From contig NZ_CP011868.1 in the NCBI RefSeq assembly GCF_001294645.1, positions 5,394,001 through 5,458,000 of the forward strand: a DNA stretch of 64,000 nucleotides. Direction: 5' to 3'. Shown here one piece after another: positions 7,708 to 16,487 of this stretch. Under the pieces are notes generated by a model. The model was not told where the DNA came from. It saw nothing but the letters and a program-made list of their open reading frames with translations, and did not search any database. Made by a program: the position numbers and the translations under genes. Source of the DNA: Pseudonocardia sp. HH130629-09. Its GTDB lineage: Bacteria > Actinomycetota > Actinomycetes > Mycobacteriales > Pseudonocardiaceae. Every line of letters starts with the position of its first letter. Within the stretch, counting starts at the first letter, position 1.

Positions 7708-8595
7708 ATGGCAACGACGGAGACCGTGCTCAAGAACCTGCTCAAGCAGCAGCACCTACAGGAACACCGGCTGTTCCTGCGTGCCTACGACCGGGCCGCG
7801 AGCAGGCTCGACAAGGAGTTGGTCGGCAGCGGGCCGAGCAAGGCCACGTTCTACCGCTGGCTCGCAGGGCAGATGACCCGGCTCCCGCACCCGGGGCACT
7901 GCCGGGTGCTCGAAGCGATGTTGCCGGGCTGGACCGCCGACGAGTTGTTCCAAGCATGGACCGACGGCGCCCCGCCGCAACCACGCCTCCGCCCCGACGG
8001 CGACGAGCCCCGCGCGGCGGCCGAGCTGCCCCAGGTCGCCGAACGGCCCGCTCGGCTCGCCGATCTCTCGGCGGTGTTCACGAGCCGGACCGAGTTCACC
8101 CACGAGCTGCCGCCCTCGGTCCTGTTCGACGGCGCCACCTCGATCCGGTCCGCGGGGCTGTCGCTGAACATGCTCTGCCAGCAGTACGGAGATCGCGCAC
8201 TCGGCGCTCTGCTCGACGCCGGGTGCGAGGTGCAGCTCTTGTTCCTGCGCCCGCGCGGGGATGCGATCACCGCCCGTGAGAACGAGGAGGGGCTCACCGC
8301 CGGCCACCTGTCGATGCTCACCGAACTGAACATCGAGGTCGCCCAACGGCTACGCCGGAAACTGTCCGCAGAATCCGCGGGACGTCTTCACATCAGAACC
8401 TACAACGAGACGATCCGTTTTAACATCACCATTGTGAGCGACCGGACGTGTGTCGTTCAGCCGTATCTTCCCGATGCGCGCGGTTTGGACGCGCCGACCT
8501 TCATCGTCGACCGCGCCTCCGACGACGAGGCCGGCCTCTACGGTATCTTCAATGGTGTGTTCGGATCACTCTGGGAACGAGCGGAATCGCAGTGA
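7708..8595 (+). CDS. XRE-type regulator with C-terminal DUF5919 domain
   Basis: A 295-residue protein. Residues 1-75 hold a helix-turn-helix (ATFYRWLAGQMTRLPHPGH resembles the recognition helix and following turn). Residues about 110-290 match the DUF5919 type seen fused to XRE regulators (FDGATSIRSAGLSLNMLCQQYGD, then IHIR/LHIRTYNETIRFNI with a late beta-rich part). It is divergent from the AICE operon and overlaps the next gene (GTGA), so it probably represses transfer/replication and is co-made with the phosphatase-like protein. DUF5919 function is unknown; it may sense a small molecule. Confidence 0.7.
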   Translation: MATTETVLKNLLKQQHLQEHRLFLRAYDRAASRLDKELVGSGPSKATFYRWLAGQMTRLPHPGHCRVLEAMLPGWTADELFQAWTDGAPPQPRLRPDGDEPRAAAELPQVAERPARLADLSAVFTSRTEFTHELPPSVLFDGATSIRSAGLSLNMLCQQYGDRALGALLDAGCEVQLLFLRPRGDAITARENEEGLTAGHLSMLTELNIEVAQRLRRKLSAESAGRLHIRTYNETIRFNITIVSDRTCVVQPYLPDARGLDAPTFIVDRASDDEAGLYGIFNGVFGSLWERAESQ

Positions 8596-9371
8596 CCACC
8601 GCGGCGGACCTCCTCGGAATCGGCCAGGCGGCGATGAAGACCGCGCTGGCGCTCATCGCGTCGCGCGAGCCCGGCAGGGTGACGGTCAAGAGTGACCGCG
8701 ACGTCGCGAGCGAGGTCGACTACGCCGTCGAGAACGAGCTCCGGGACTTCCTCGCCCGCGAGACGCCGCACGTCGGGTTCCTCGGCGAAGAGAACGGCGA
8801 GACCGACCAGCGGGAAACGCTGTGGGTGCTGGACCCGGTGGACGGGACGGCGAACTTCGTCCGTGGGGTGCCGCTCTACGCCGTGTCCCTGGCCCTGGTC
8901 GAGGACGGACACCCGGTCGTCGGTCTGATCAGCCTGCCCGCGGTCGGGCTGCACTACGCCGCGACGCAGCACGGCGGCGCCCACTGCAACGGCGACCGCA
9001 TCCGGCACCGAGCCACGGCGTCCCTGCGCGACGCGATGGTGTCGCTCGGCGACTACGCCGTCGGAGAGTCGGCAGCGGAGAAGAACCTCGATCGTCTGGC
9101 GATCACGGCACGACTCGCCGAACGCGTCGAACGTGTCCGAATGGTCGGATCGGCGGCCACCGATCTGGCGTGGGTGGCGCACGGAAAGATCGACGCGACC
9201 GTCATCCTGGCGAACAAGCCGTGGGACACGGCCGCAGGAACACTCCTCGCACGTGAGGCCGGCGCCCTGGTCGTCGACCGGTTCGGGGAACCGCACTCGC
9301 TGGAATCGACCAGTACCGTCGCGCTCTCACCGGAACTGTTCGGCGACCTCATTCCGCTACTCGCCGAATAG
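8592..9371 (+). CDS. Inositol-monophosphatase-family phosphatase on the AICE
   Basis: A 259-residue member of the IMPase superfamily (inositol monophosphatase, CysQ/PAP phosphatase, bacterial histidinol-phosphatase types). Mg-binding motifs are complete: GEENGE (65-70), DPVDGTANF (81-89) and WDTAAG (211-216). GTG at 8592 overlaps the regulator's stop, so the two are coupled. In pSAM2 the comparable immunity gene pif encodes a Nudix hydrolase; here a different phosphohydrolase lies in the regulatory arm. Whether it signals, gives immunity or is metabolic cargo is not decided by sequence. Confidence 0.85.
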   Translation: MTTAADLLGIGQAAMKTALALIASREPGRVTVKSDRDVASEVDYAVENELRDFLARETPHVGFLGEENGETDQRETLWVLDPVDGTANFVRGVPLYAVSLALVEDGHPVVGLISLPAVGLHYAATQHGGAHCNGDRIRHRATASLRDAMVSLGDYAVGESAAEKNLDRLAITARLAERVERVRMVGSAATDLAWVAHGKIDATVILANKPWDTAAGTLLAREAGALVVDRFGEPHSLESTSTVALSPELFGDLIPLLAE

Positions 9372-9424
9372 CGGCCGATCGGCTGTCCGGGCGCTGCGGG
9401 TCCGACCGCCGGGATCTCAGTCGT

Positions 9425-11126
9425 CTAGCCCGGACTCTTCACGGGCTGTGCCGGTGATCTCCGACCCCAACTGAAGAAAGTGCCTCGTGACCAGGTAAGA
9501 CAGCGGGTGTCGAAGCCCTGTCCGCCATGGTCGAGGAGGCACTTTCCGAGTGCAGACTACAAGCACGCGCCCACCGGTCATCGTGACCGCCGACGGCGCT
9601 GGGGTGGTGTCGCACGTCGGGTCGCGTCTGCTGGCCGATGTCGCCGACCGGACCACGTTGACCAGTGAACTCTCGACCGCGCTCGCACCGCTGCGACGAG
9701 CTCGGGCGCGTCATGATCCGGGGCGGGTGCTGGTCGATCTGGCCGTCGCGGTCGCCGACGGGGCCACGAGGATCTGCGAGATCGCGGTCCTGGCCGATCA
9801 GGGCGCGGTGTTCGGGTCGGTGGCATCGGACTCGACCTGCTGGCGACTGCTCGACAAGCTCGACGAGCGCCGGTTGTCCTCGATCGCGGCGGGGCGGGCG
9901 CGGGCCCGGGAGGTGGTCTGGGCCCAGCACGCCGACGTCGATGGTCGCGCGTTTCCCGCGGCTCGGGTCGCCGGCCGCGACCTGCGCCGGCACGGCCGGG
10001 ACGTGCTGGTGATCGATCTCGACGCCACGATCGTCATCGCCCACAGCGAGAAGGAACAGGCCACGCCCACGTTCAAGAAGACGTTCGGGTATCACCCGAT
10101 GCTGGCGTTCTGCGACAACACCGGCGAGTTCCTCGCCGCCCGCTTGCGCCGCGGGAACGCCGGTGCGAACACCGCCGCGGATCACATCAACGTGCTCGAC
10201 GACGCGCTCGCCCAGATCCCTGACGCGTTCCGTCACGGGCACCCGATCCTGGTCCGCACCGACACCGCGGGCGCCACGAAAGCCTTCCTCGCCCACATCC
10301 GAGCGCAACAAGACACAGCGGTGAGCTGTGAGTTCTCCGTCGGCTGGGCCGTCACCGACCGCGAACGCACCGTGATCAGCCTGGTCCCGAAGACGGTGTG
10401 GGCCGAGGCGGTCGACGCTGACGGCGGGCACCGTGACGGCGCCGGGCTGGCCGAGATCACCGGCTTGCTCCCCGCCTCCGCGTTGGTCGACTACCCGGCC
10501 GGGACCCGCGTTGTCGTCCGTCGCGAACGGCCGCATCCCGGCGCGCAGCTCGATGCGTTCGAGGAGCGTGACGGCTGGCGCTACACCGCGTTCGCCACCG
10601 ACACCCGCGTCGGGCAGCTCGCCTTCCTCGACGCCCGCCACCGCGCCCACGCCCGGGTCGAGGACCGGATCCGCTGCGGCAAGGACACCGGCCTCAACCA
10701 CTTCCCGTCCCGGTCCTTCGCCGTCAACGCGGCGTGGTTGACCGTGGTCATGCTCGCGGTCGACCTGATCACCTGGACCCAGCGCCTGCTTCTCGACGGC
10801 GACCTGGCGAAGGTCGAGCCGAAGGCGTTGCGCTACCGGTTGTTGCACACCGCCGCGCGGATCACCCGCGGGCAACGCCGAGTCTGGGTCCGTATCCAAC
10901 GGTCCTGGCCCTGGGCGGTCGATCTCGCCCGCGCGTTCGCGCGGCTGTGCGCGTTGCCTGTTCCTGCTGGTTGATCTCCGAAGCCCGACACGACGAGCGG
11001 CGGGAGCTCCCGGCAGAACGCGCAGGCCGGCCCCTTCGCCATGCCCACCCATCGAACGAACCGGACCGGATCCGCCGCCAGCCGATCACGCGGTCAATCC
11101 GCAGCTCCGTGAATCACCAGGGCTAG
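9425..11126. mobile_element. IS1380-family element, copy 1 (complete)
   Basis: About 1.7 kb with CTAG at both extremities. The inward ends CTAGCCCGG and (reverse) CTAGCCCTGG form imperfect terminal repeats. CTAG is either a 4-bp target duplication or the terminal bases. Bases 9425-11071 are identical to 51271-52917, so transposition or duplication was recent. It lies inside the AICE, 50 bp after the phosphatase-like gene. Confidence 0.85.
9550..10974 (+). CDS. IS1380-family transposase, copy 1
   Basis: A 474-residue DDE transposase. The DDE segments are visible as VLVIDLDATIVIAHSEKE (first Asp), ILVRTDTAGATKAF (second Asp) and the RVEDRIRCGKDTGLNHFP region holding the Glu of the YREKK-like motif. 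The C-terminus (FPSRSFAVNAAWLTVVMLAVDL) is typical of IS1380. It is identical in translation to the copy at 51396. The frame is open throughout, so it is probably active. Confidence 0.93.
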   Translation: MQTTSTRPPVIVTADGAGVVSHVGSRLLADVADRTTLTSELSTALAPLRRARARHDPGRVLVDLAVAVADGATRICEIAVLADQGAVFGSVASDSTCWRLLDKLDERRLSSIAAGRARAREVVWAQHADVDGRAFPAARVAGRDLRRHGRDVLVIDLDATIVIAHSEKEQATPTFKKTFGYHPMLAFCDNTGEFLAARLRRGNAGANTAADHINVLDDALAQIPDAFRHGHPILVRTDTAGATKAFLAHIRAQQDTAVSCEFSVGWAVTDRERTVISLVPKTVWAEAVDADGGHRDGAGLAEITGLLPASALVDYPAGTRVVVRRERPHPGAQLDAFEERDGWRYTAFATDTRVGQLAFLDARHRAHARVEDRIRCGKDTGLNHFPSRSFAVNAAWLTVVMLAVDLITWTQRLLLDGDLAKVEPKALRYRLLHTAARITRGQRRVWVRIQRSWPWAVDLARAFARLCALPVPAG

Positions 11127-11646
11127 CCGACCGATCGTTCGGCTTCCTGTCGGTGAGGACTTTCTTTACGTCTTCAAGCCGGCCCTGACGGGCCGGACGG
11201 GTGGCGTCGCTGCCGTCCGCCTATCGCCTCCGGCCCGGCGGCCGGCGCGCGCACGCCCGCCACCATCGGACCAGCCGAAACGTAGGAGGGCCGCACCGCC
11301 GGAACGACCGGAAGTGCGGCCACGAGTGAGGCACCGGCGCCCGGGCGGAACCACGGTGAGGGAGCCGGGCCGACGGACGGGGACGGGGAGGCCTGCCCCT
11401 CAAGGCCGGGGCGGGCCCAGCGATCAGGTGGACCGCCTCCGGCGGGGGCCTGCCGGCCCCGAAGCGTCACACGGGCTCCCTCAGCATCAAGGGTGCTACG
11501 CATCGGCTGCGCCGACCGGACTCCGTCCGGCCCTTGACCCTGAGCCTCCGAGCCCTTGTCAGGCGCTCCGCGCGGAGGCGGGGGAACGCACCCCGCCCCC
11601 ACCACTCGGGGCCACCAGGCCCACGACCGTCGCGGAGGCCAGAATC
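11127..11646. other. AICE interval without a recognisable gene
   Basis: About 520 bp between the IS1380 element and the next gene. It begins with a short AT-rich stretch (ACTTTCTTTACG, near 11160) and then becomes very GC-rich with many GC-only inverted segments. Open frames on both strands have skewed Arg/Pro/Gly composition and no family resemblance. It could hold the transfer locus (clt) or a promoter for the following gene; nothing decisive is visible. Confidence 0.4.
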
Positions 11647-12075
11647 ATGCCCACCTACTCGCACATGTTCGAGACTCTTCGGAACTGGTTCGTCTGGAGC
11701 GGAGCCGACTGCGGCGCCCGGGTCGCCGAGGCCGACGGCCGCCACGCTGCCGCTGCCGAGTACCGCGCCGTCCGTGACCAGCGGACCGTGGACCCGCTCG
11801 ACGTCCTGCGTACCACGGTCGAGTTAATCGAGTCACTGCACGCCGGCCGCTGGGCCGTCGTCACCGGGGCTCGGTTGCGCGGAGCCACCTGGGAGGAGAT
11901 CGGCCACGCCCTCAACGAGCGCCCTGACGCCGTTCGCTGCGAGTACACAGCCATGGTCGACTGGGTCCCACCCACCGGCCGGGCTCCGTCGAACTCAGCC
12001 GGTATCGCGAGGCTGTCCGATGACAGAACTGGATTCGAGTTGCTCGAAATGGGCGAAGCTGACAGGAAGATGTGA
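11647..12075 (+). CDS. Small AICE hypothetical protein
   Basis: A 142-residue protein with an ATG at 11647. It contains a helix pair ending in RLRGATWEEIGHALNERPDAV, reminiscent of a sigma-factor-like or HTH segment used in actinobacterial accessory proteins. The rest (RDQRTVDPLDVLRTTVELIESL) is helical. No membrane segment or enzyme motif is seen. It ends 35 bp before the SDR gene and both may share a transcript. Function unknown; the longer upstream frame is GC-rich noise. Confidence 0.55.
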   Translation: MPTYSHMFETLRNWFVWSGADCGARVAEADGRHAAAAEYRAVRDQRTVDPLDVLRTTVELIESLHAGRWAVVTGARLRGATWEEIGHALNERPDAVRCEYTAMVDWVPPTGRAPSNSAGIARLSDDRTGFELLEMGEADRKM

Positions 12076-12110
12076 GTCCTGCCTCCCCTGCGATCATTGG
12101 AGACGTCGCC

Positions 12111-12959
12111 ATGTCTGAACGCTCCTCCACCGATACGAATGGTGTGCATGGTCGAGATCCGTACCCGTTGCGCGGCCGCACCGTGCTCGTCACTGGTGCC
12201 AGTCGACGGGGCGGGATCGGCTACGCGATTGCCGCCCTGGCGGCCTCCTACGGCGCGAGTACTGTCCTGCATCACTTTCAGCCTCATGACGACGCCCAGG
12301 AGTGGGGCGCCGACGATCTCGATGCCGTCGTCGAGTCGGTTCGACGACGCGCACTTGACAACGCGGTTGTCGCGGAGGTCGGTGTCGATCTCGCTGACCC
12401 CCGCGGGCCTGCGCGCCTGATGGACGATTCTGTCGAACTGGTCGGACACGTCGATGTCTTGATCTGCAACCATGCGCTTACCGGGGAGGACGGGACGCTG
12501 GGCGCCGTCACGGCCGAGCAGCTGGATGCCCACTGGGCGGTCGATGCACGCTCGTCGATCTTGCTCGCTCAAGCCTTCGTCCAACAGCACGACGGCCGGC
12601 CCGGGGGCTCGATCGTGTTCCTGACGTCCGGTCAGGAACTTGGTCCGCTGCCGGGGGAGGTCGCTTACGCGGCGGCCAAGTCGGCGATGGCCGGGCTCAC
12701 CACGACGATCGCGGATGAGCTTGCCGACCTCGGTATACGCGTGAACACCGTGAACCCCGGTCCGGTCGACACGGGATACCTGACCCATGACATGTGGCGG
12801 CTTGTCGCGCCGATGTTCCCCTTCGGCCGTTACGGACGTCCTGACGACCCTGCCCGATTGATCGTCTGGCTCGCCACCGACGAAGCCGCCTGGATCACCG
12901 GACAGACGATCAACACCGAGGGAGGGTTCGGGCGTTGGCGTCCCCGTAGTCCCTCCTGA
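12111..12959 (+). CDS. Short-chain dehydrogenase/reductase (AICE cargo)
   Basis: A 282-residue classical SDR: cofactor motif TGASRRGGIG (28-37), CNHAL (119-123, in place of the usual NNAG), catalytic S173 and YAAAK with Y186 and K190, and the NPGPVDT loop. The glycine-motif context (VLVTGASRRGGIGYAIA) recalls 3-oxoacyl-ACP-reductase-like SDRs. ATG at 12111 has GGAGAC eight bases upstream. It is the last gene before attR, the usual place for AICE cargo. Substrate unknown. Confidence 0.85.
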   Translation: MSERSSTDTNGVHGRDPYPLRGRTVLVTGASRRGGIGYAIAALAASYGASTVLHHFQPHDDAQEWGADDLDAVVESVRRRALDNAVVAEVGVDLADPRGPARLMDDSVELVGHVDVLICNHALTGEDGTLGAVTAEQLDAHWAVDARSSILLAQAFVQQHDGRPGGSIVFLTSGQELGPLPGEVAYAAAKSAMAGLTTTIADELADLGIRVNTVNPGPVDTGYLTHDMWRLVAPMFPFGRYGRPDDPARLIVWLATDEAAWITGQTINTEGGFGRWRPRSPS

Positions 12960-13092
12960 TCTCACCTTCGGCAAAACGCGCCTCAGGCTGACCACAACCA
13001 TGACCGCAACCCACTGGAGAGCGGCGAGACACCACCGGACGACCACGGACGCTTGACCAGGCAGATCGCGTTCACAACCTGACATCCCGGTG

Positions 13093-13146
13093 GCCTTGAA
13101 AGCGGGCGTCCGAAAGGACCGGGGGTTCGAATCCCCCCGCTTCCGC
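13093..13146 (+). repeat. attR: second copy of the 54-bp tRNA-Ser repeat
   Basis: Identical to 1941-1994. Upstream sequence (GACATCCCGGT) is unrelated to the tRNA 5' half, so this is not a second tRNA but the right attachment site. The chromosomal hairpin that follows is presumably the tRNA-Ser terminator displaced by integration. Confidence 0.93.
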
Positions 13147-13170
13147 CAGGTCTGACCAGGCAGAATGCCT

Positions 13171-13208
13171 CCGCCGCGAGGGCCCGGGTTCCGGGAGCCT
13201 CGCGGCGG
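13171..13208 (+). terminator. Hairpin after attR, probable original tRNA-Ser terminator
   Basis: CCGCCGCGAG (13171-13180) pairs perfectly with CTCGCGGCGG (13199-13208) around an 18-base GC-rich loop. It lies 25 bp beyond attR, where the uninterrupted tRNA-Ser gene would have ended before integration. No U tract follows. Confidence 0.5.
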
Positions 13209-13225
13209 TTGCAGTTCGGCGCTCA

Positions 13226-14157
13226 GAGCGTGTTTGAGAAGATCATGTCGCAGGGGTGAGTACATACCTCTGCTGGCGTCGGGCGGGTTCGCCGCGGGCG
13301 ATGCGTCGGGTGATGGTGTTGACCGCGGCCCAGCGGATCATGGCCTCTGCGGTGGTGGGGTGGCGTTCGTAGTCGCGGGCCAGGCGTCGGTGTGCGGTGA
13401 GCCAGGCCAGGGTCCGCTCGACCACCCACCGCCGCGGGAGGACGGCGAATCCGCGCTGCTCAGGCGGCTTGCGGACGACCTCGACCGTCGTCTGCAGGAT
13501 CGTAGTCGCCCAGTCGCCCAGTCGAGCAGGCGTCCGGCGAACCCGGCGTCGGCGTAGACGAACCGCACCCGGGTGCGCAGGTAGAGGTCGAGCAGGATCG
13601 GTTTGGCGCCGTCGCGGTCCTGCACCGACGCCGAGCACACCATGGTGGTGAGCAGCAGGCCGAGGGTGTCGGTCACGATGAACCGCTTCCGACCGTTGAC
13701 CTTCTTCCCGGCGTCATAGCCGCGGGTGTCCTGTCCGACGGTGTCGGCGCCTTTGACGGACTGGGAGTCGATGATCCCCGCGCTGGGCTCGGGGTCGCGG
13801 CCTTCCTCGGCACGCAGCTGGCCACGTACGACCGGGAGGATCTGCTCGGTGGCCTTCTGCTGTTCCCACCGGTTGAAGTACCAGTAGACCGTCTGCCACG
13901 GCGGGAAGTCCGCTGGCAGGGCCCTCCAGGAGCAGCCCGCGCGTACGACGTAGAGGATCGCGTCGACCACGTCGCGGCGCGGGTGCTTCTCCGGTCTGCC
14001 GCCGGCCCCCACGGCGGGAAGCAGCGGTTCGATCAGCGCCCACTGGGCGTCGCTGGTGTCCGAGGGATACCGCCGCTTACGCCGAGCCACTCCTCCACGA
14101 TGGACCACGTCGAGGTCCGCACCACGCAGACACGCCGACCCTTCTCAAACACACTCT
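13226..14157. mobile_element. IS5-family element (defective)
   Basis: About 930 bp with imperfect terminal repeats GAGCGTGTTTGAGAAG (13226-) and GAGTGTGTTTGAGAAG (reverse, from 14157), flanked by TCA on both sides (13223-13225, 14158-14160), a 3-bp target duplication. Its single transposase gene is frameshifted. Confidence 0.8.
13243..14108 (-). pseudogene. IS5-family transposase broken by an 8-bp tandem duplication
   Basis: The first frame (from 14108) carries the IS5 N-terminus (SDAQWALIEPLLP, WRALPADFPPWQTVYWYFNRW) and the first DDE Asp region (GIIDSQSVKGAD), then YADAGFAGRLLDWA. The sequence then leaves frame. The correct C-terminus (TTILQTTVEVV, RRWVVERTLAWL, YERHPTTAEAMI) continues in the next frame to 13243. 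The break is an exact tandem duplication of AGTCGCCC at 13504-13511 and 13512-13519; removing one copy restores LLDWATTILQTT. Likely inactive unless ribosomes shift. Confidence 0.85.
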
Positions 14158-14182
14158 CAGCCCGCCGGACCGGCAAGCCAGA

Positions 14183-15034
14183 TCAGATGTCACCTATCGC
14201 TGCAGCAGACACCCCCCACTCGAAGTCGCTGTCGCAGAGCCGCAAGTCTGGCCGTCGCTCGCGGACCCGGGCCTGGGCGTCTTTCGAGACCTTGTACTGC
14301 TCTGGTGTTTCGTCGCTCTCGCCCTGCTCGTAGCGGTAGGTGTGGAGAACGGAACGCTCATACCAGACCCGGTCGAAGAACTCCTGCTCCGCTTCGAGTA
14401 TCGCGTCCAGGGTCCGCGGATTCTCCTGGAAGTCGGACACGTCGAGGATCTCCCTGAACTCATCCGGGTCGTAGTGGTCGACCATCGCCGCCTGCAGCCC
14501 GCACACGCCGAGGTAGTACCGCGACGACTCGCCGTCGAACAAAGCTTCGATGTCGGGGTGTGGGAGCCGCTGGTCGCCATTCTCCACCGAGAAGTCGAGA
14601 TGGTTCGACGTGACGAAGCAGTAGGTTCCGTCCTCGCTTTCACCGCCAGCCGTGGCGTACAGCTCGACCAGCAAAGCGTCGGCGACGCTGTTCTTGTGGC
14701 GATGGAAGGGCGCCTGCTTAGCAAGACCCCTCTCGACCACACCCAGCCGCTCGGCGTCGCTCGGTTCGAGGACCCACCCGGCCCTCAGCAGCTCGAGGAT
14801 GTCCCGGAAGTTCCGCATCGCCATCGCGCCGATCAGGGGCATCTCATACGCAAGCGCGTTGATCGCCTCGAACCCTGGACGGTGCCACTCGGCCGTCAGC
14901 GTCTCTAGATCCTTCTGGAGCAGCCTGAACCGGTCAGCCACACTCGTCGTCATCGACTGCTCGATGCGCTCGCGATTGCGCTCGAACTCGTCGATCACGA
15001 GAGACGGAACCAGCAGCTCGACATCCCCGTCCAT
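14183..15034 (-). pseudogene. PIN-domain (DUF4935-type) protein missing its N-terminus
   Basis: A 283-codon frame beginning MDGDVELLVPSLVIDEFERN, which corresponds to the second strand-helix of PIN/DUF4935 proteins and includes an acidic residue of the nuclease site. The later SVADALLVELYA and CFVTSNHLDFS segments supply the remaining acidic positions. The usual opening strand with the first catalytic Asp (LDTSVWLDLA-like) is absent: 17 bp upstream of the first Met the sequence enters a MITE end, and the sequence beyond the MITE does not continue the gene. Probably an inactivated RNase/toxin-type protein. Confidence 0.65.
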
Positions 15035-15082
15035 GATGACCTGACCCAGGGAGCCTTTTTCAACCTGCCGTTCCGGCAGCTC

Positions 15083-16487
15083 GGGACTGTTTCAAGATCG
15101 GTGTTTTCGGCCCGACACGCCGGGCTGAGGTCCGGCGAGATGGGCACGGACAGTGATGACATCGGACCTTGTGGATCCAAGCGAGGGTGACCCGAAGCCT
15201 GCTCGGCAGGCGTCGGCGGAGCGGGCCGCTGCGGCGGCGATGGTGGCCGAGGCGAAGGCGCGCGGGCTGGCGTTGACCGGCCCGGACGGCCTGTTGAAGC
15301 TCTTTACCAAGAATGTTCTGGAAACGGCGCTGAACGAGGAGATGACCGAGCACCTCGGGCACGACAAGAACCGGGCCGACCCCGGCCGGGAATCCACCAA
15401 CGTGCGGAACGGGTCCCGCTCGAAGACGGTTCTCTCGGATGCCGCGGGTGACGTGGAGATCGACGTTCCGAGAGACAGGGCCAGCACTTTCGAGCCGCAG
15501 ATCGTGAAGAAGCGTCAGCGGCGCCTCACAGATGTCGACGAGGTCGTACTGTCGCTGTATGCGAAAGGGATGACGACCGGGGAGGTTTCCGCACATTTCG
15601 CTGACATCTATGGGGCGTCAGTATCGAAGGAGACGGTCTCGCGGATCACCGACAAGGTCGTCGCCGAGATGAATGACTGGGTTGGTCGGCCGTTGGATTC
15701 GGTGTACGCCGCGGTGTTCATCGACGCTGTCCACGTCAAGGTCCGGGACGGGCAGGTCGCCAACCGGCCGGTCTACGCAGCCATCGGCGTCACCGTGGAC
15801 GGCTGCAAGGACGTGCTGGGGCTGTGGATGGGCGTCGGCAGTGAGGGCGCGAAGTTCTGGATGAGCGTGCTGGTCGACCTGAAGAACCGCGGCGTGCGTG
15901 ACGTGCTGTTCCTGGTCTGCGACGGCCTCAAAGGACTCCCGGAGGTCGTGGCCAACGTGTGGCCGCAAACCATTGTCCAAACCTGCGTCGTGCACCTGAT
16001 CCGAAACACTTTCCGGCTGGTGGGTCGACAGGACTGGGACGCGGTGAAGCGCGACATCAAACCAATCTATGCCGCGCCCAACCCGAATGCAGCACTTATC
16101 GCTATGGATGAGCTCGACGAGAAATGGGGCCGTAAGTACGCGGCGATGATCCGGCTATGGCGCAACGCGTGGGAAGAGTTCGTGCCGTTCTTGGACTACG
16201 ACGTCGAGATTCGAAGGGTGATCTGCTCTACGAATGCGATCGAATCGCTTAACGCCCGCTACCGGCGCGCGGTGCGGGCGCGTGGTCATTTCCCCACTGA
16301 GCAGGCTACGATGAAATGCTTGTATCTTGTGACTCGCAGCCTGGACCCGACCGGGACGGGCCGCACGAGGTGGACGATGCGTTGGAAGCCCGTGATCAAC
16401 GCGTTCGCCATCACGTTCGGTGACCGCTGGCCGGGAGCCGAGACCTACTGAGCAACGACGCCGAAACACCGATCACGAGACAGGCCC
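15083..16487. mobile_element. IS256-family element type a, copy A (complete)
   Basis: 1405 bp with terminal repeats GGGACTGTTTCAAGATCGG and (reverse) GGGCCTGTCTCGTGATCGG. It is flanked by the 8-bp target duplication GGCAGCTC (15075-15082, 16488-16495), as expected of IS256, inside the MITE hairpin. It is the same length as inverted copy B at 41145-42549. Confidence 0.93.
15153..16451 (+). CDS. IS256-family transposase type a, copy A
   Basis: A 432-residue mutator-type DDE transposase. The first Asp is in AAVFIDAVHVKVRDGQ, the second in VLFLVCDGLKGLPE, and the Glu in CSTNAIESLNARYRR, followed by ARGHFPTEQA. Start GTG 15153 or ATG 15156. It differs from copy B by one residue (Pro versus Ser in NRADPGRES). 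Intact and probably functional. Confidence 0.93.
   Translation: MMTSDLVDPSEGDPKPARQASAERAAAAAMVAEAKARGLALTGPDGLLKLFTKNVLETALNEEMTEHLGHDKNRADPGRESTNVRNGSRSKTVLSDAAGDVEIDVPRDRASTFEPQIVKKRQRRLTDVDEVVLSLYAKGMTTGEVSAHFADIYGASVSKETVSRITDKVVAEMNDWVGRPLDSVYAAVFIDAVHVKVRDGQVANRPVYAAIGVTVDGCKDVLGLWMGVGSEGAKFWMSVLVDLKNRGVRDVLFLVCDGLKGLPEVVANVWPQTIVQTCVVHLIRNTFRLVGRQDWDAVKRDIKPIYAAPNPNAALIAMDELDEKWGRKYAAMIRLWRNAWEEFVPFLDYDVEIRRVICSTNAIESLNARYRRAVRARGHFPTEQATMKCLYLVTRSLDPTGTGRTRWTMRWKPVINAFAITFGDRWPGAETY

Larger units (their letters stand above)
1941..13146. mobile_element. AICE (actinomycete integrative and conjugative element) in tRNA-Ser
   Basis: An 11.2-kb element bounded by the 54-bp att repeats. 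Gene order on the minus strand (SCO3933-like regulator, membrane protein, FtsK/SpoIIIE translocase, small protein, Rep, Xis, Int) is that of pSAM2-like AICEs, which excise, replicate by rolling circle and transfer double-stranded DNA using one FtsK-like protein. The divergent right side has a regulator-phosphatase pair, then an IS1380-family insertion, a small hypothetical and an SDR gene. All core functions appear intact, so the element may be mobile; this is inference. Confidence 0.9.

Noticed and set aside
9439..11052. 537-codon minus-strand ORF in IS1380
   Set aside because: Antisense shadow of the transposase, with Gly/Arg/Asp-rich composition and no domain.
11174..11605. Minus-strand ORF in the AICE gap
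   Set aside because: Skewed composition with no family resemblance and no convincing ribosome-binding site; typical GC-rich shadow frame.
13093..13146. Second tRNA-Ser gene
   Set aside because: Only the 3' part from the anticodon stem is present; the 5' acceptor strand and D arm are missing. It is the AICE attachment repeat.
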